A DNA stretch of 64,000 nucleotides from Plumapathes pennacea (lineage: Eukaryota > Cnidaria > Anthozoa > Antipatharia > Myriopathidae). The DNA lies in contig OZ038471.1 in the NCBI GenBank assembly GCA_964036295.1, forward strand, positions 8,720,684 to 8,784,683, read 5' to 3'. The translations under genes were made by a program, and so were the position numbers. This document shows, in pieces, positions 44,701-58,018 of the stretch (the stretch's first letter is position 1; each line of letters starts with the position of its first letter). The notes under the pieces were generated by a model. The model ran no database searches. It was not told where the DNA came from and worked only from the letters and a program-made list of their open reading frames with translations.

Positions 44701-47700
44701 GCTACACTCCATCTAGACGAACGACAGCAAGCTAAGGAAAGCGCAGTTAGAGTTATGACTCAATCAGTTTTACCCAGTCAGCGAAATTGATCTTCGATTT
44801 CTTTATTGTCATTATTACAGTATTTTAACAGAAGCCGCAATTGCTCCAGTGATTGTTCAATTTCCACTGACTGTATTTTGCTTGTCCTTTGTGAAGAAGT
44901 ATCCGAGTTTTAACACAATGTTTGCGTCTGGGATTGTGGTCAGGTCAGCTCCAGTCAATGCCTTTAAAAAAATTTCACTGCAATGGTATAATATTGGGGT
45001 CATTTACAGCCGTCTGCCGAATTGTATGGCCTTGTATTTGCATCTTGTTGTATAAAATCAATCCGTCGCTTGGTACCGTCATGATTTAATCGTGGATGCG
45101 TGGTAGCCTCGCCTGGAGGTCATACCATGACTGAATGACTGACTGACAAACATTAAATTTCGAGATGGCGACCCGCTTGGAGACTCCCAACCTCGTTCCA
45201 AGGCTCTTTCATCTCCCGGCCCCCGCCCCGAAGAAATACCCTGTTTCAGGCTGGTCACGTGCCTTGCTCACAAAGATAATCCGTTGGGAGGGGTCCCCCT
45301 GTCAAAGAAATTTGTCGTGCTGTGCGTTTGTCAAATCAAAACGAGGCTGGCAAACGACACAAATCAGCCACGCTTTTCGGCAAGCTTCCTATAAAAGGGG
45401 AAGCGCAGAGCCACTTGTCAACCAACAGCGACCGAGACAACAGGTCCTAATTAGTAAAAAGCCAAAATGTCCAAATTTTGTTTTTCCTTGCACTTGAATA
45501 CCACGCAAAACAAGATAATGTTGCCTCACCAATTTACCATCACATAATCATTTTGAGTGCAATTTGAGTAAAATCCAAGAATAATCTTCAAAGTAAAAAA
45601 ATTAAACATGCTTGGTGGGCAGCCATGTGTCGCATTGCACCGCGAAATTCATAATGTATTGTGGCAGCCAAGAGAAAAATTTCGTTTCAAAGCCTTCCGT
45701 CCAGGACTCCACATTAAAGTTGCCCGTATGTCTTTAATTTTAGGTATACTTTTAGTTGCTGCAGAGAAATTTCATGGACAGAGCGACTTCTGAACGCTGT
45801 GGACGCACGTGCGATTCAACAAACATTATGCAAATTTGATGTCGAAAGAGACGGCCAACGGCCTTTTATAGCGCACCTTCGTGTTTAAATGCATCTTTTC
45901 ACCCTTCCGAAGGAGACTTGACTCTTGAAATTACCTTTTTGAAAGCTCTGAAGTTGTCGAGGCGTCCTTCACATGGTTTGCAGATTAAATGCGGCAAACC
46001 TTCGCTCTGTGGCAACGAGCTGCTGTAAAACTCTTTCGCTGTTTCAAGAAGTGCCGTATTAGCTCAGTTTTCCGCATACGTTTTTGCAGTGGTCTCCCAC
46101 AGAACTACAAGGCCTGCAACAACTTGACTTGTTGTTCAGACGCAGCGTAAACTACATGGGAGGTGTTAAATTTTTATATCCAAATTTTTCTTTCCCCAGT
46201 AGACAAAGTAAAGTAAATTTCCGACTTAACGGCCCCTCCATTGGTTTCCGTCTTTGCAACCAGCCAGATTCTGGCCGACATGTGACCAGCCTGAACCAGG
46301 GTCTTTCTTCAGGGGCGGGGCCCGGGAGATGAAAGAGCCTGGGAACGAGGTTGGGAGACTCCAAATAGTGCGATACTACAGCACTAGCGTTGAGATTATT
46401 ACCCTCGCGGAGCTTGGGGATCAGGGACCAAGTTCATCTGAACTTGTGGAAGTGAAGTTGCTACCTTGCGCGCCCAGAGGTCCTTTCCGCTCACTTCGTC
46501 GACACCATTCTTGTCGGGAAACTCTTGAAGGAGTAATATAAAGTCCTCTGGAACCAGGGTATGGCTCCTAAGGAGTTCTAAGTGTATGTTGCAGGACTTC
46601 AGTAAGTGACACATGTGCATTCTCACTGTCATGTTCAATATTGTTTATTATTACATGACTTCACATTTTCGAGTGCAAATAAAGGCCAAAACTAGTGCAA
46701 AGATGGGAGCGTATTGCACTCGTCAGGAACCAGATAAACTGGTTTATTAGCTTACGTGATCAATTTTCGTTAGCAAAGTTTACGAACGCGTCACTTTCTG
46801 ATCCTTTTGCGCTTTGCGGATAGAAACGTTTGGCTCTGCTTCGTTTGTTGTATAATAAACAATTTATTACACGAAATGTCGTGCAATACGGCTGTATTTT
46901 ACTCGTCAGTTTCGCCTGAAGCAGACTTGAAAAAATAGAACCGACGTAACAAACTAAAATGAGTCAATCGAATTTCTCCGGTGTCCGGGATCAAAATGAC
47001 AGCTGTCTAGTGTCGCATAATGTTGCGCGAAATGTTGCAGCTTGTGTCCACTGAACGAAAATCCAATTACACGCAATATTGCACTGTGTGTCCTGGCCTT
47101 TCTTCGCACATTACTATATGCGGTATTTTCACGTTACTAAGGGAGTTGTATAATGAAGTAGTGTAGTATACATATAGTAGTAATAGATTAGAATATTCGG
47201 ATTTGTATAGGTAATCGCATGATTTCGAGTGCAATTTGGAATAAATTAGCACGAGTAAATTTTTCAAAGACGACAAAATTGCACGAGCGCCGCGCGAGTG
47301 TAATTTGTGGTCTTTGAAAAATTTACGAGTGCTCATATATTCCAAAATTGCACGAGAAACCATGCGATTAATTGTTAATAACATGCATACAATAATTTAC
47401 GTAGCACAATTCTTTTTTAGTTTCGTTACAATTCACAAGTGTCTCAAGAACTTTGTTTTCTCGTAAACAGAATCGGAATCGTCCTGAGGAATAAAAATAC
47501 GCTTTCTGTTTTGTTTGGCTTTGCCGCAAATACGCGCGCCAGCTGTCGGCAATTTTCAATTTCAAATTTCTGCACTTTTAATTTCACATTTCTGCACTGT
47601 TAATTACACATTTTTGCACTGTTTGGGATAAATTGACGTGCGCTCAGCCAATCAGAATGCAGAAATTATTGTATGCATGTTATTAGTATAGGTAATCGCA

Positions 47701-50700
47701 TGATTTCGAGTGCAATTTGGAATAAATTAGCACGAGTAAATTTTTCAAAGACGACAAAATTGCACGAGCGCCGCGCGAGTGCAATTTGTGGTCTTTGAAA
47801 AATTTACGAGTGCTTATTTATTCCACAATTGCACGAGAAATCATGTGATTAGTTATTAATAACGTGCATACAATAATTTACGACGCGCAAATTTTTTCAA
47901 TTTCGTTACAATTCATAAGCGTCTCTCAAGAACTTTGTTTTCTCGCAAACAGAGTCGGAATCGTCCTGAGGAATGAAAACACACCCTTTTTTCTTGTTTG
48001 GCTTCGCAAATATGCGCGCCGGCTGTCGGCAATTTTTAATTTCAAATTTCTGCACTGTTAATTTCACATTTCTGCACTGTTAATTACACATTTTTGCACT
48101 GTTTGGGATAAATTGACGCGCGCTCAGCCAATCAGAATGCAGAAATTATTGTATGCATGTTATTAATATTGTAACATACTTTTGGTAAGCTTCTTTTTAG
48201 ATATATTTAGACTTAGGTTTTTCCAGTTTAGGTTCAAATCCACTGGTATCCCCAAGTATTTCTGAAAATATGCATTGGTTCGAGGTACTGTAAATTCAAC
48301 ACTCTTACTCATACTCACTCAAGCTATACATTTGGCTGGTCTATTGACATAAAGGTTGGCGTGAGGTTGAATATATTTTTTCTTCACGACAGGTGTGAAT
48401 CATGAAAACATAGGATGCGGGGCTTGCAATCAAAATCCTATTCTTGGAATTCGTTGGCAATGTGTAAGTTGCAGAGGCCTTAACCTATGTACGTCATGTT
48501 ATATGTCGGACAAGCATGATAAGGAGCACCGGTTTCAGAGGATTGACGAACCTGGTTCAGTTGGGTAGGTGATGTTTTGCAATTAGAAATCTTAAAACCT
48601 GTGAGTTCTCTGGTAGAAACATTAGTGCATAGTGTACACTTGTAAATGATGTTGAAATATATTTTGAGCGGCGGATTAGTAACAGCTTTATAGTTTAAAC
48701 AGCCAAAACCTAAAATACATTGTCGACTAGACTTATTGCTCGTTGGGCGTAGCCCGACGAGTTTAGGATTGGATACCGTGTCTTTATCATGTTATTATTT
48801 TTAGTTTGTTATTTTTTTCTGGGTTACGAATCAGTACACGATGATTGGTTCGCATTGCCACTTGATATGTAATGATGTAAGATGACTTCGCGAACAACTT
48901 GAGATGTAGTCGATTAAATCGTATAATGCTTGTGTATAAAGTTATCTGTGTGCCATCCAAAGTCAACACCGTTTGGCTCTCTGGAACATGGACGGTTAAA
49001 CTAGATTTTAGGAACCGATTTTGGCTTGCGTTCTTACGTTCACCGTCATAGCCGTAAACAAATGTTTGTTTGATTCGATTATATTTAATGGATACCACTA
49101 CAGAAATGCAAATAACTCTGTCGCCGCTAATTATAAAGTCCCGACGAACTTTCTGTGACTTCTGGGACTGTACATGACATCTGTTGCCTCGTACATACGT
49201 AGCTGCTTTGTAAAGTTTTTTCGCCAAAAGTACATCCGTTTTTGTGACGAAGATATTCATTCTCACGGCTTAAGACTGGACTAATGCGGTTCTGTGAATA
49301 CATTACATGTATTATGCTCCGCGCGAGCGTGAGAGTCGCCAAAATGCTTCGGCTTATCGTACAGTGCATGTTGAAATATTTCTTCGATTCGATCAAGTAG
49401 CCTTTGTTTCGCAGTGGTATTGTATACTAGAAATGAAAAATACACCGAAGTAGTCCTGAACATTGAGTTTGTTAGTCACTAATGACTGAACACGCTGCGA
49501 ACAAAACCGCAATAATATTGTAAACAAGCTTGTGTTACATTCCTCGCTTTCAATTTATATTTGTTACAGAGCGCGAATACTCGAAAGCCTCAAAGAAGAA
49601 ACGCATTCAGTAAAAAAAAATATACATAAGTATTGAAACGAAGGCCAGGTTATCGTGGACTCCGATTAAATATTCAAAGTGAAACTGTCAAAATTGACTG
49701 TACATGAAAAGATGGGTCGCTCAGCCTTTAAGAAGCAAGTGTATGAGTGTTGTAATGACAATTTATAGTAACAGATTTCATTTGAGCAAGGTGTCAAAAG
49801 TCAAGTTCTCTATACTGGGTGTGCTATTTCTCTGGTGAGAAACTGAAAGTCTGTTTCAGGAGTTTCGCTCTTGTCTTTTCTTTCCATTTTAATTTTTCTG
49901 GTCTCAACCCCACTCAACGAGCTCACTGGCAAGCCATTCTTGTTTTTTATTAGTTTGAGCCTGTCTGGAAGAGCACAGAAGACCGACATTCTACCTGGCT
50001 ATAATGCGGCTCACCCCCTAATTACATTATTCATCAACTTATAACAACAGATCCCAGAGGAGCAGGTTTTAAGGAATTGAATACATTGTTTTGAGTGAGA
50101 TCGAGTACGCGAACCAAGTAAAATCGACTATCGCTGAAGTGGCCGAGAATTGCAGGAGCGATGACGAAGTAGACAAAACATTACTTTGGGAAATGATAAA
50201 ACCTTAAAAAAAAAAAAGAAACCACAATAACATTGTGATAAATAAAAGGATTAAAAGTTAACGAGTCGCAATAGAAACAGAAATAGCAGGGTTAGCCAAG
50301 AAACTAGAAAGAGACGCTCTCAGATGAAAGTAAGCAAAACCTAGAGGAGCAAATAATTATACTCAAGAAAAAAGAACTGGAAAATATAATTGAATATGAA
50401 ACCAAAGGCGCCATTGTACAACGTACAGTAGTATAATGAAGGAGAAAGAATATTAAGTGCTTTTAAATCTTGAAAAGAGATACTGCAAAAAAAAAAAAAA
50501 AGTAGAATTACAACAGAAACCGATAACAACACACACTTAACAAACGACAAAGACACTCTAAAAGAATGTAACTGCTTTTATCGTACGCTCTGCAGCCCAA
50601 AAGAGACATAATTTGAGAAAACCAGTTGGTTTTTTTTTTGGCCGATTCTTTAGTTTTACGTGTCGCTTTTCCCGCTTTATAGAAGCATTGGATTTGTCAG

Positions 50701-53700
50701 ATGGTGGCCAAATTACAAAGAAATAGTGTTACGTTTGAACCGAAAATGCCGTACGCTTCTGCTGGGTTGTACAAATGCAATGCAATGATGCAAAAATAGA
50801 AAAATAAATATCTAAAACCTACACACTTACGAGGTGTTGTGGTCTGGATACTTGAAAAGTAAATACCGTCAGCACCACGATGGGGCAAAAATTGGGCGAA
50901 AATTGCTGTTACTTTGCTTCTGCCACCCAAATTCCTTCTTATGATGTAACCACAACTTGAATGTAGGCTCCTTCAGATATATAACCTTCAGGTATGATAC
51001 AAAAATGGCCGCCGACTAGGCGTGCAATGCACTCACGCTGAGACAGTTTCTTAAATTGAAAAACAAAAAAAAAAAAGTGTTTATAGAAATTCCAAAAAAT
51101 GTATCAACAAAAAACCTGGAGATAATATCATGCTACTAATAGCTAATATCATGAAGACAAATTCACTCAGTTTACAACAGTTAGTTTTGCACAGAAAGAT
51201 TTTGAATGAGGTTGCGCGTTTAACCTGATTTGAAGGTTGGTTCCATGCATTCGCTGCACTAAATTTGAAATTGTGCTTGCCAAAGGGCTGCTTTACTTTT
51301 GGGAGGATTATATTGCAGTTTGAATTTCTAGTGTTTTTTGATCGACCTGACTAAAACGTTTGAATTTGTTGGCTATGTAAAAAGCCAGTCCATTAAGTGC
51401 TTTAAAACCTGTCCTACGTTTCATGCGTGTTACTCATTTGTCAAAAGGAATCATGTTTAATTTTTCGAATAACTGCTTTGAGGGTGCATCCCAAGCTGCC
51501 TCCATTATGATTCTCGCAGCGCGCTTCTGGTGTCACAGCATAGAGTCTGCATGTAGGCACGATGTATCGCCCCATATAGAGGCCCCATAATTTATCACAG
51601 GCAAGAAAAAAGTTTTGGTACACTTGAACAGACCTAGCCTAGAAAGTTTCTGAGTGAGATTATCAATATGGTTATTCCATGACAAATTGTTCAAGGTCAA
51701 GTTGAAGTCCTAACAATTTAGTGGAACTTACAGCCTCGATGAGCTCATCACCCAAAGTCACTTTAACATCCTTTGCTTGGGTATACCAATATTAGGTCTA
51801 ATCAACGCTGAGCAGTAGCAAGTTGTGATGTGTCATCAGCGTAGATGTTGATGCTGGTTTTCATTGAGTGTAATGGAAGGTCATTTATGAACACAGCGAA
51901 TAAATTAAAGTGGAACGAGAATAGAACCTTGAGGTACTCCAGATGGGATTGGGTAGGGAGCTTGACAATATTTATCCGCGGTTTTCAAGCTGCACAAACA
52001 GGACTTGTTTCCTCGCGTGCAGATACAGTATGTTATCTGTTAGGATCTGCTGCACTCGCTTTGCCTTGCGATAGGCTTTTCTGTTTTGTTTTGGGAAAAG
52101 CCGATTGGACGCGCAAAACTTCAGTCCACTGCTAGTCGAATGAGAACAAACAGTAAAAGAACATGGAACAATAAAACCAGTCGCGGACTTTTACACAGTA
52201 CCGCAATCAGCTCGCAAAGAGCATCGACTCGTTGTTAGCGACCTAGAAGAGTTTCTTCGTGTCTTCAGGTTCAGATCAGAAAAAAGCAACTTCGTGAGTA
52301 CTATGTTTACTTAGAGATGGATTAGTATGCGAAACCTCGGTCCTTTTTTACCAAAATGAAAATTGCAAACAAAATTGTCACCTAAGCTCCTTTTAAGGCC
52401 AATCTATTGGCCATTGGTACTAACTTTCTGCGAACGTTCCTGGAGGTATGACTTAAGACCCAAACTCCAATATGCATGTACCGCTTGGGACCCTCACTAC
52501 AAAAAAGATATTGATGCAGTAGAACGAGTTCAAAGAAAAGTAGCCCGCTTTTGTTCTAGGAACTATGAGAGAAAAGCAAGCGTGACAAATATGTTGCAAG
52601 ACCTGAACTGGAACACTCTAGAAACGTTGAGGAAGAAAGCTAGATTAATTATGATGTACAAGATGAACCACGGACTCCTGGATATTAATTTAGAGCAGTA
52701 CCTTAACCCCAGCTAAGAAACTAGGACCCGTGGTAGTCATTAATTTAAGTACCAGACTACGACATCAACAAAAGATGTTTTTAAGTTCTCATTTTTTCCT
52801 GGGACATTGAAAGAATGGAACAACCTACTCAAGAAAATAGTTGTTGGGACAAATATGACATTTACTTGCATCTCTAGGTCTTGTTTTGGCGCAGCAAAGG
52901 CTGGATATCTAAAAATATCCTTTGGCCTGCAAAGGAGCACTGATCGAGTACTGCTACATCATTGTCTAATTCTCGCACGTTTCTGCATCTACAGTTGCAG
53001 AACAAGAAATATAGTGTCATCAGTAATCGAATAGAAATATCATCAGAACCATAATGCCGCTATAAAGAAACAAGTTTCCCTAAAGGAAGACACTATAGAA
53101 AAGTACATTAAGAAATAGTCTCCAATATCCTTCTGGATATAACTGACCTCTTTTTCAATATTCTGCCCACATCACTTCTGTTTTAATATAGTGTTTAGAC
53201 CAAACAATACCACTAAATTTCTTAGTGTAAACTAACAAGCAAGTAGGCAAACAAAACACCTCATTGTATTATATAAGTAATCCATGTTTGTATGCCTGTA
53301 TGTAAATACGTTAATTACGTTTAATGCATTTTGATCCATAAAACTCACCCGCACAGCCACACAAACTGTAGCTCTAAACTTTTATCGTGTATAAACAAAG
53401 GTCGATTTATTGATTGATTGATTGATTGTCAATATATATGTTATGAGTAATAAAATAGTAACAATAGAAACGCTTATAGTTAAAACGACTCAACATATAA
53501 TAGTCTTTTATCATTACATCTATTAACTTAAGGTAGCATACATATTCCTTCTTTAACTTTGTTGCTTGACTTGTAGCAGGGAGGTAGGAACTCGACACAA
53601 TTCAAGAAAGATTGAAGCAAAAGGCATATTTCCCGGAGCAGAGGTAAAGCGAGGCCCGGATTGGAAATATGGCGATCAAGATGGTGGGATTGGGAAAAGG

Positions 53701-56700
53701 GGTTCTGTGCAAAAACTGATTAGCTGGAGAGATAAGCCAAAAAATGCAGTTGTCGTCCGCTGGCATGAAACACAGACTGGGAAGTACAGACTTGGCTACA
53801 AAGGAAGGGTTTGTATTAGTCTGGCTTCAAATACATTTTTTTGAATAGCTAACAAAGGTCTGAAATGTGTCTGCGGTAACGATAAGCTTGCTGTATTGAA
53901 GACTTGATCCAATCAATCAATCAATAGTTTATTTAGCACCGCATTTGGATTTGTTACATTAATACAAAAGTAGTTACAACATACTAATTGGTGCAAGCTA
54001 ACTACAATAACCATAAGGCTAGACTGGACAGTTAGCTTATTAGATAAATTTATACATGAATAAGGTCAAAAGATAAGCGAGTATCAGAAGAGTAAATAAA
54101 TAATCAACATAGTATTGATGTGAGATTCCCCTGTTATGAACTCATCAACATATACATCATATATAGGTTTTGATTCTTTCAATTTGGCACTCATTTATAT
54201 TGACATCCAGATTTTCTGATAGGAGACCAAGCTTATGTCGAGTACCCAAAGAAATGTTGCAAAGAAATATTGAATTTATCTCCGCCTCACTAACTAGAAA
54301 AGTAAACTCGATCTAGCAAGTGCGACGAAACCCATCGATTAACAAGAAATGGGCGACCTTTCAGCGGGGACGCTGCTTTGCTTTTAACCACAGACAAACT
54401 ACATATATCTTCATCGCTTTTTCTTAGTCTACGAAGGCTTCCTTTAACTGTAATTTGTCTAAGACGTTTCTGAGTTAAAGGAGTACTCCGAAGAAGGCTT
54501 TTTTGTATTGCAGGTGGACATCTTGTGTACAATACCATATTCTGGAGGATGGTATTATAAAGAGCATCTAAAAAAACTTGGAGAACCAGTAGAAATGAAG
54601 CAAAAATCCCCATATCAAACAACAAAAAGCCACATTGCCCGTAAGAAAGAATGCACGAAAGGCCTTGAGGTAGGAGATGAAGTTAGAATTGATATGTCGA
54701 TGGAAGACATAATGTCTTTACAAGAGACTAGCTTTGGTTGGGCACCAGACATGGCAACTGTAAGTTCAAACAAGTTCTTATATTGATCACTCCTGAGAGT
54801 CTCACTCTAGAGAATCATAATGGTGCTTGCGGATAACTGCCACACCAAACTTGAATCCTAACATCTGTCGCGTTTTCACGCGAAAAAACTTGTTTACGAT
54901 TACAGCGGATATGCAAATATATTGTCTCACACGAATTGCCTTCAAACATCACAAACCCTGACGGGAAAGGTTTTCTGGTAGGAAGACACTCAGAAAGAGC
55001 TTCGAAAGAGAGCAAAAAGGACACAATTTAATACTACTTGGCCTTCATCACAGTTCCCAGGGCGTTAAATCGAAAAATATACGGCGGCTGTTAAAATACA
55101 CGAATGGAAACGACGTTTCAAATTAGCATACTGTTGTAGAGAAGACGATTATATTTCTTGGCACTGTAATTGGCCTCCATACAATCCAGTTTAGATTATA
55201 CAAGCTCAGATACCTTCCCTTGATAACACCGACGCTTATACTTGCTCACAGAACTTTATCATCTTAGTTTTGATCTCCCACGGGAGAAGTTTATCTGAAT
55301 TTAAATACTAAACGTATCAGTCTCCCTTCTTCACACATACTATGTGCCACCTTTGTCCACACGGAGTTGCTGCTGTTGCGTTTGTACTGTTTTACGGTTG
55401 CGTACTTCCTACAAAGTAATCTGACAACCTACAATCATGGTCAAAGTTGTTAGGACGATTTCAAGTTTACCCGCCCCAGTTGAACATGGTTCGGCTGATA
55501 GCTGCACCACGGGCCAACATTGAATGGGAGGGAGAGGGACCTGAAAACAAGAAATATAAGACCCCCATAGGTTGTACGGATTTACAGTGTGCTCCGGATG
55601 TGCGTATGGAGATCGTCCAAACGACTTTTGACATGATTGTAGGCATACAGCTTCATATACTACGCTGCAGTATCTCATTCGACAACTATTGACTGTAATT
55701 ATTAAAGTCTCACAGATTTCCTGACTGTCGTAGAACGTTTTCCAGCAAAGAAAACAAGACAAAACATGTCAAAAAGTTAATTTTACTCTTAAAGTGCAAA
55801 AGAACAAGTGTGATGTCAAGCTAGTGCTTCCCTTTGTATTTCTTTCATAACTTTTGGGGTTGGCTTGTCATGGCTTCCTGCATTCCTTTTACTACTTTGT
55901 TTTAGTGCATTGGCAAGGTTGGGATAGTAAACAACTTTGAAGATAACAACGGAGTTGCCATTTGGTTTGACGGATCAGAAGAGCCTTGGACGTTTGACGT
56001 AAGAGCTGTTTCAAAGGTGAGGGATTATGTCAAGTTCGGGAAAGAAACAGATCATATGTCCCGTTATCCTATTATCCCCGAGCGTAAGCGAGGGTAATAA
56101 TCACGACGCTAATGCAGTAATATCGCCTTATTTGGAGGCTCCAAGCGGATCGTCGTCTCGAAATTTATTTAATGTTCGTCTGTCAGTCAGTCAGTCAGTC
56201 AGTCTGTCTGGCGTACGACTTTTTAGGCCAGGTGCCTAAGGCAATGGCGTAATAGTGATCAATTAGCGTTTCCACCAGTGTTTTTACTGACATTCGGAAG
56301 AAAAACGATCTGAACGAAGCGACAATTTTACGTAACTGTGTTCACGAAAATGAATTTGAAAACTGGAAAACTTGAAACAGAACGGTCTCGCGAAGCTCGT
56401 CTTCAAAAGAGAAAGGAACAGGCACGGGCAAGGCGAAATCGTGAAACGACCGAACAGCGCCAAATACGTCTAGAGAAAAGACGACAAACATGTTATAATC
56501 GACAGCATCGTGAACAGAAGCGTGCCGAAGAAACGGCTCCGAAAAGTGAACAGCGCTTGAAAGCAAATCGGGAGCTTCAGACGTCGTTTTGTGTTAAACT
56601 CAGATACTTATTCAGAAAGGACAAGCAACAAAGGTTAGTCAGTGGAAATCTGGTGCATGCAGTCCAGAATAAAAAAAAAATGCAAAGGAAGCCGATTTAA

Positions 56701-57057
56701 TTGTACTACCTATGAATTCAAAATTTGAAAATCAGTGTTCCTTTTTTCCCGTACTACGACGGCCGACCAACTTCAAAATTTAAGTATTAAATTTTCAGAA
56801 CGTGCTTGGCAGACTGTATGAATTAATTTGACGTGCCGACCGTGGGAAATACGTACGGCGTCACGCAATCGACTCTTGTTTCAACGCAAAAGTATAACAT
56901 AACCATTCTTTTTCTCCTTCCTTTGCGTAGCACTTGACTCCGAAGAAAAGATTAATTCAACATTTTGGTAAAACAAAGGCTGCTCTTGTTGGGAGTACCA
57001 AAGTAAAAGTCCCATCAATGGCAGAGCAAGGGGGTATTTGCGATTATCGTATTTCTA

Positions 57058-57147
<90 letters not shown>

Positions 57148-57422
57148 CCCTTTGCAAAAATTTTGAGCCCTCAATATAGATCACTATATACAAATATCAA
57201 GTGCATTGTGGGAAGGTAATGGTTCTAAAATTGCACACAAACCGCACAAATCACAACAATATATTACCAGAAAGATATTTAAGTTCAACATACAATGATT
57301 ACTGCGTATTCCTCCTCGTTATTCGGCTGGGGAAGAAAAATTTCCAGTTGAACTTTTACCACAATGCACTCGATATTTGTATATAGTGATCTATATTGAG
57401 GGCTCAAAATTTTTGCAAAGGG

Positions 57423-57512
<90 letters not shown>

Positions 57513-57626
57513 TAGAAATACGATAATCGCAAATACCCCCTCGCTCTGCCATTGATGGGACTTTTACTTTGGTACTCCCAACAAGAGCAGCCTTTGTTTT
57601 ACCAAAATGTTGAATCTATATCTATA

Positions 57627-57699
<73 letters not shown>

Positions 57700-57958
57700 T
57701 CAATCCAGTTGTCCAGTTGAAATATATATTTAGGCAATTATATCTATCACGTGACCACTGAAAAACACCGTATAACTACTAAGAAATACATTAAGTCAGC
57801 ATGTTTATATAATTTTATGGTTGCTAGTCCTTAGAACGGTAAAACCAAGAGCCTTTGGAGTGTTTCGAGTTTAAAACACGATAGTTTTAGGTGGTCACCT
57901 GACAGATATATTTGTATATTTATATATCTAGACTGGACAACCTTTTCGGGGATGACTG

Positions 57959-58018
<60 letters not shown>

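Noticed and set aside
49946..51179. Hidden mib exons in intron 2
   Set aside because: Exons 2 and 3 join in phase with the expected domain order, leaving no missing segment.
56934..57179. ORFs with long Ile-Tyr repeats
   Set aside because: Translation of a TA microsatellite.
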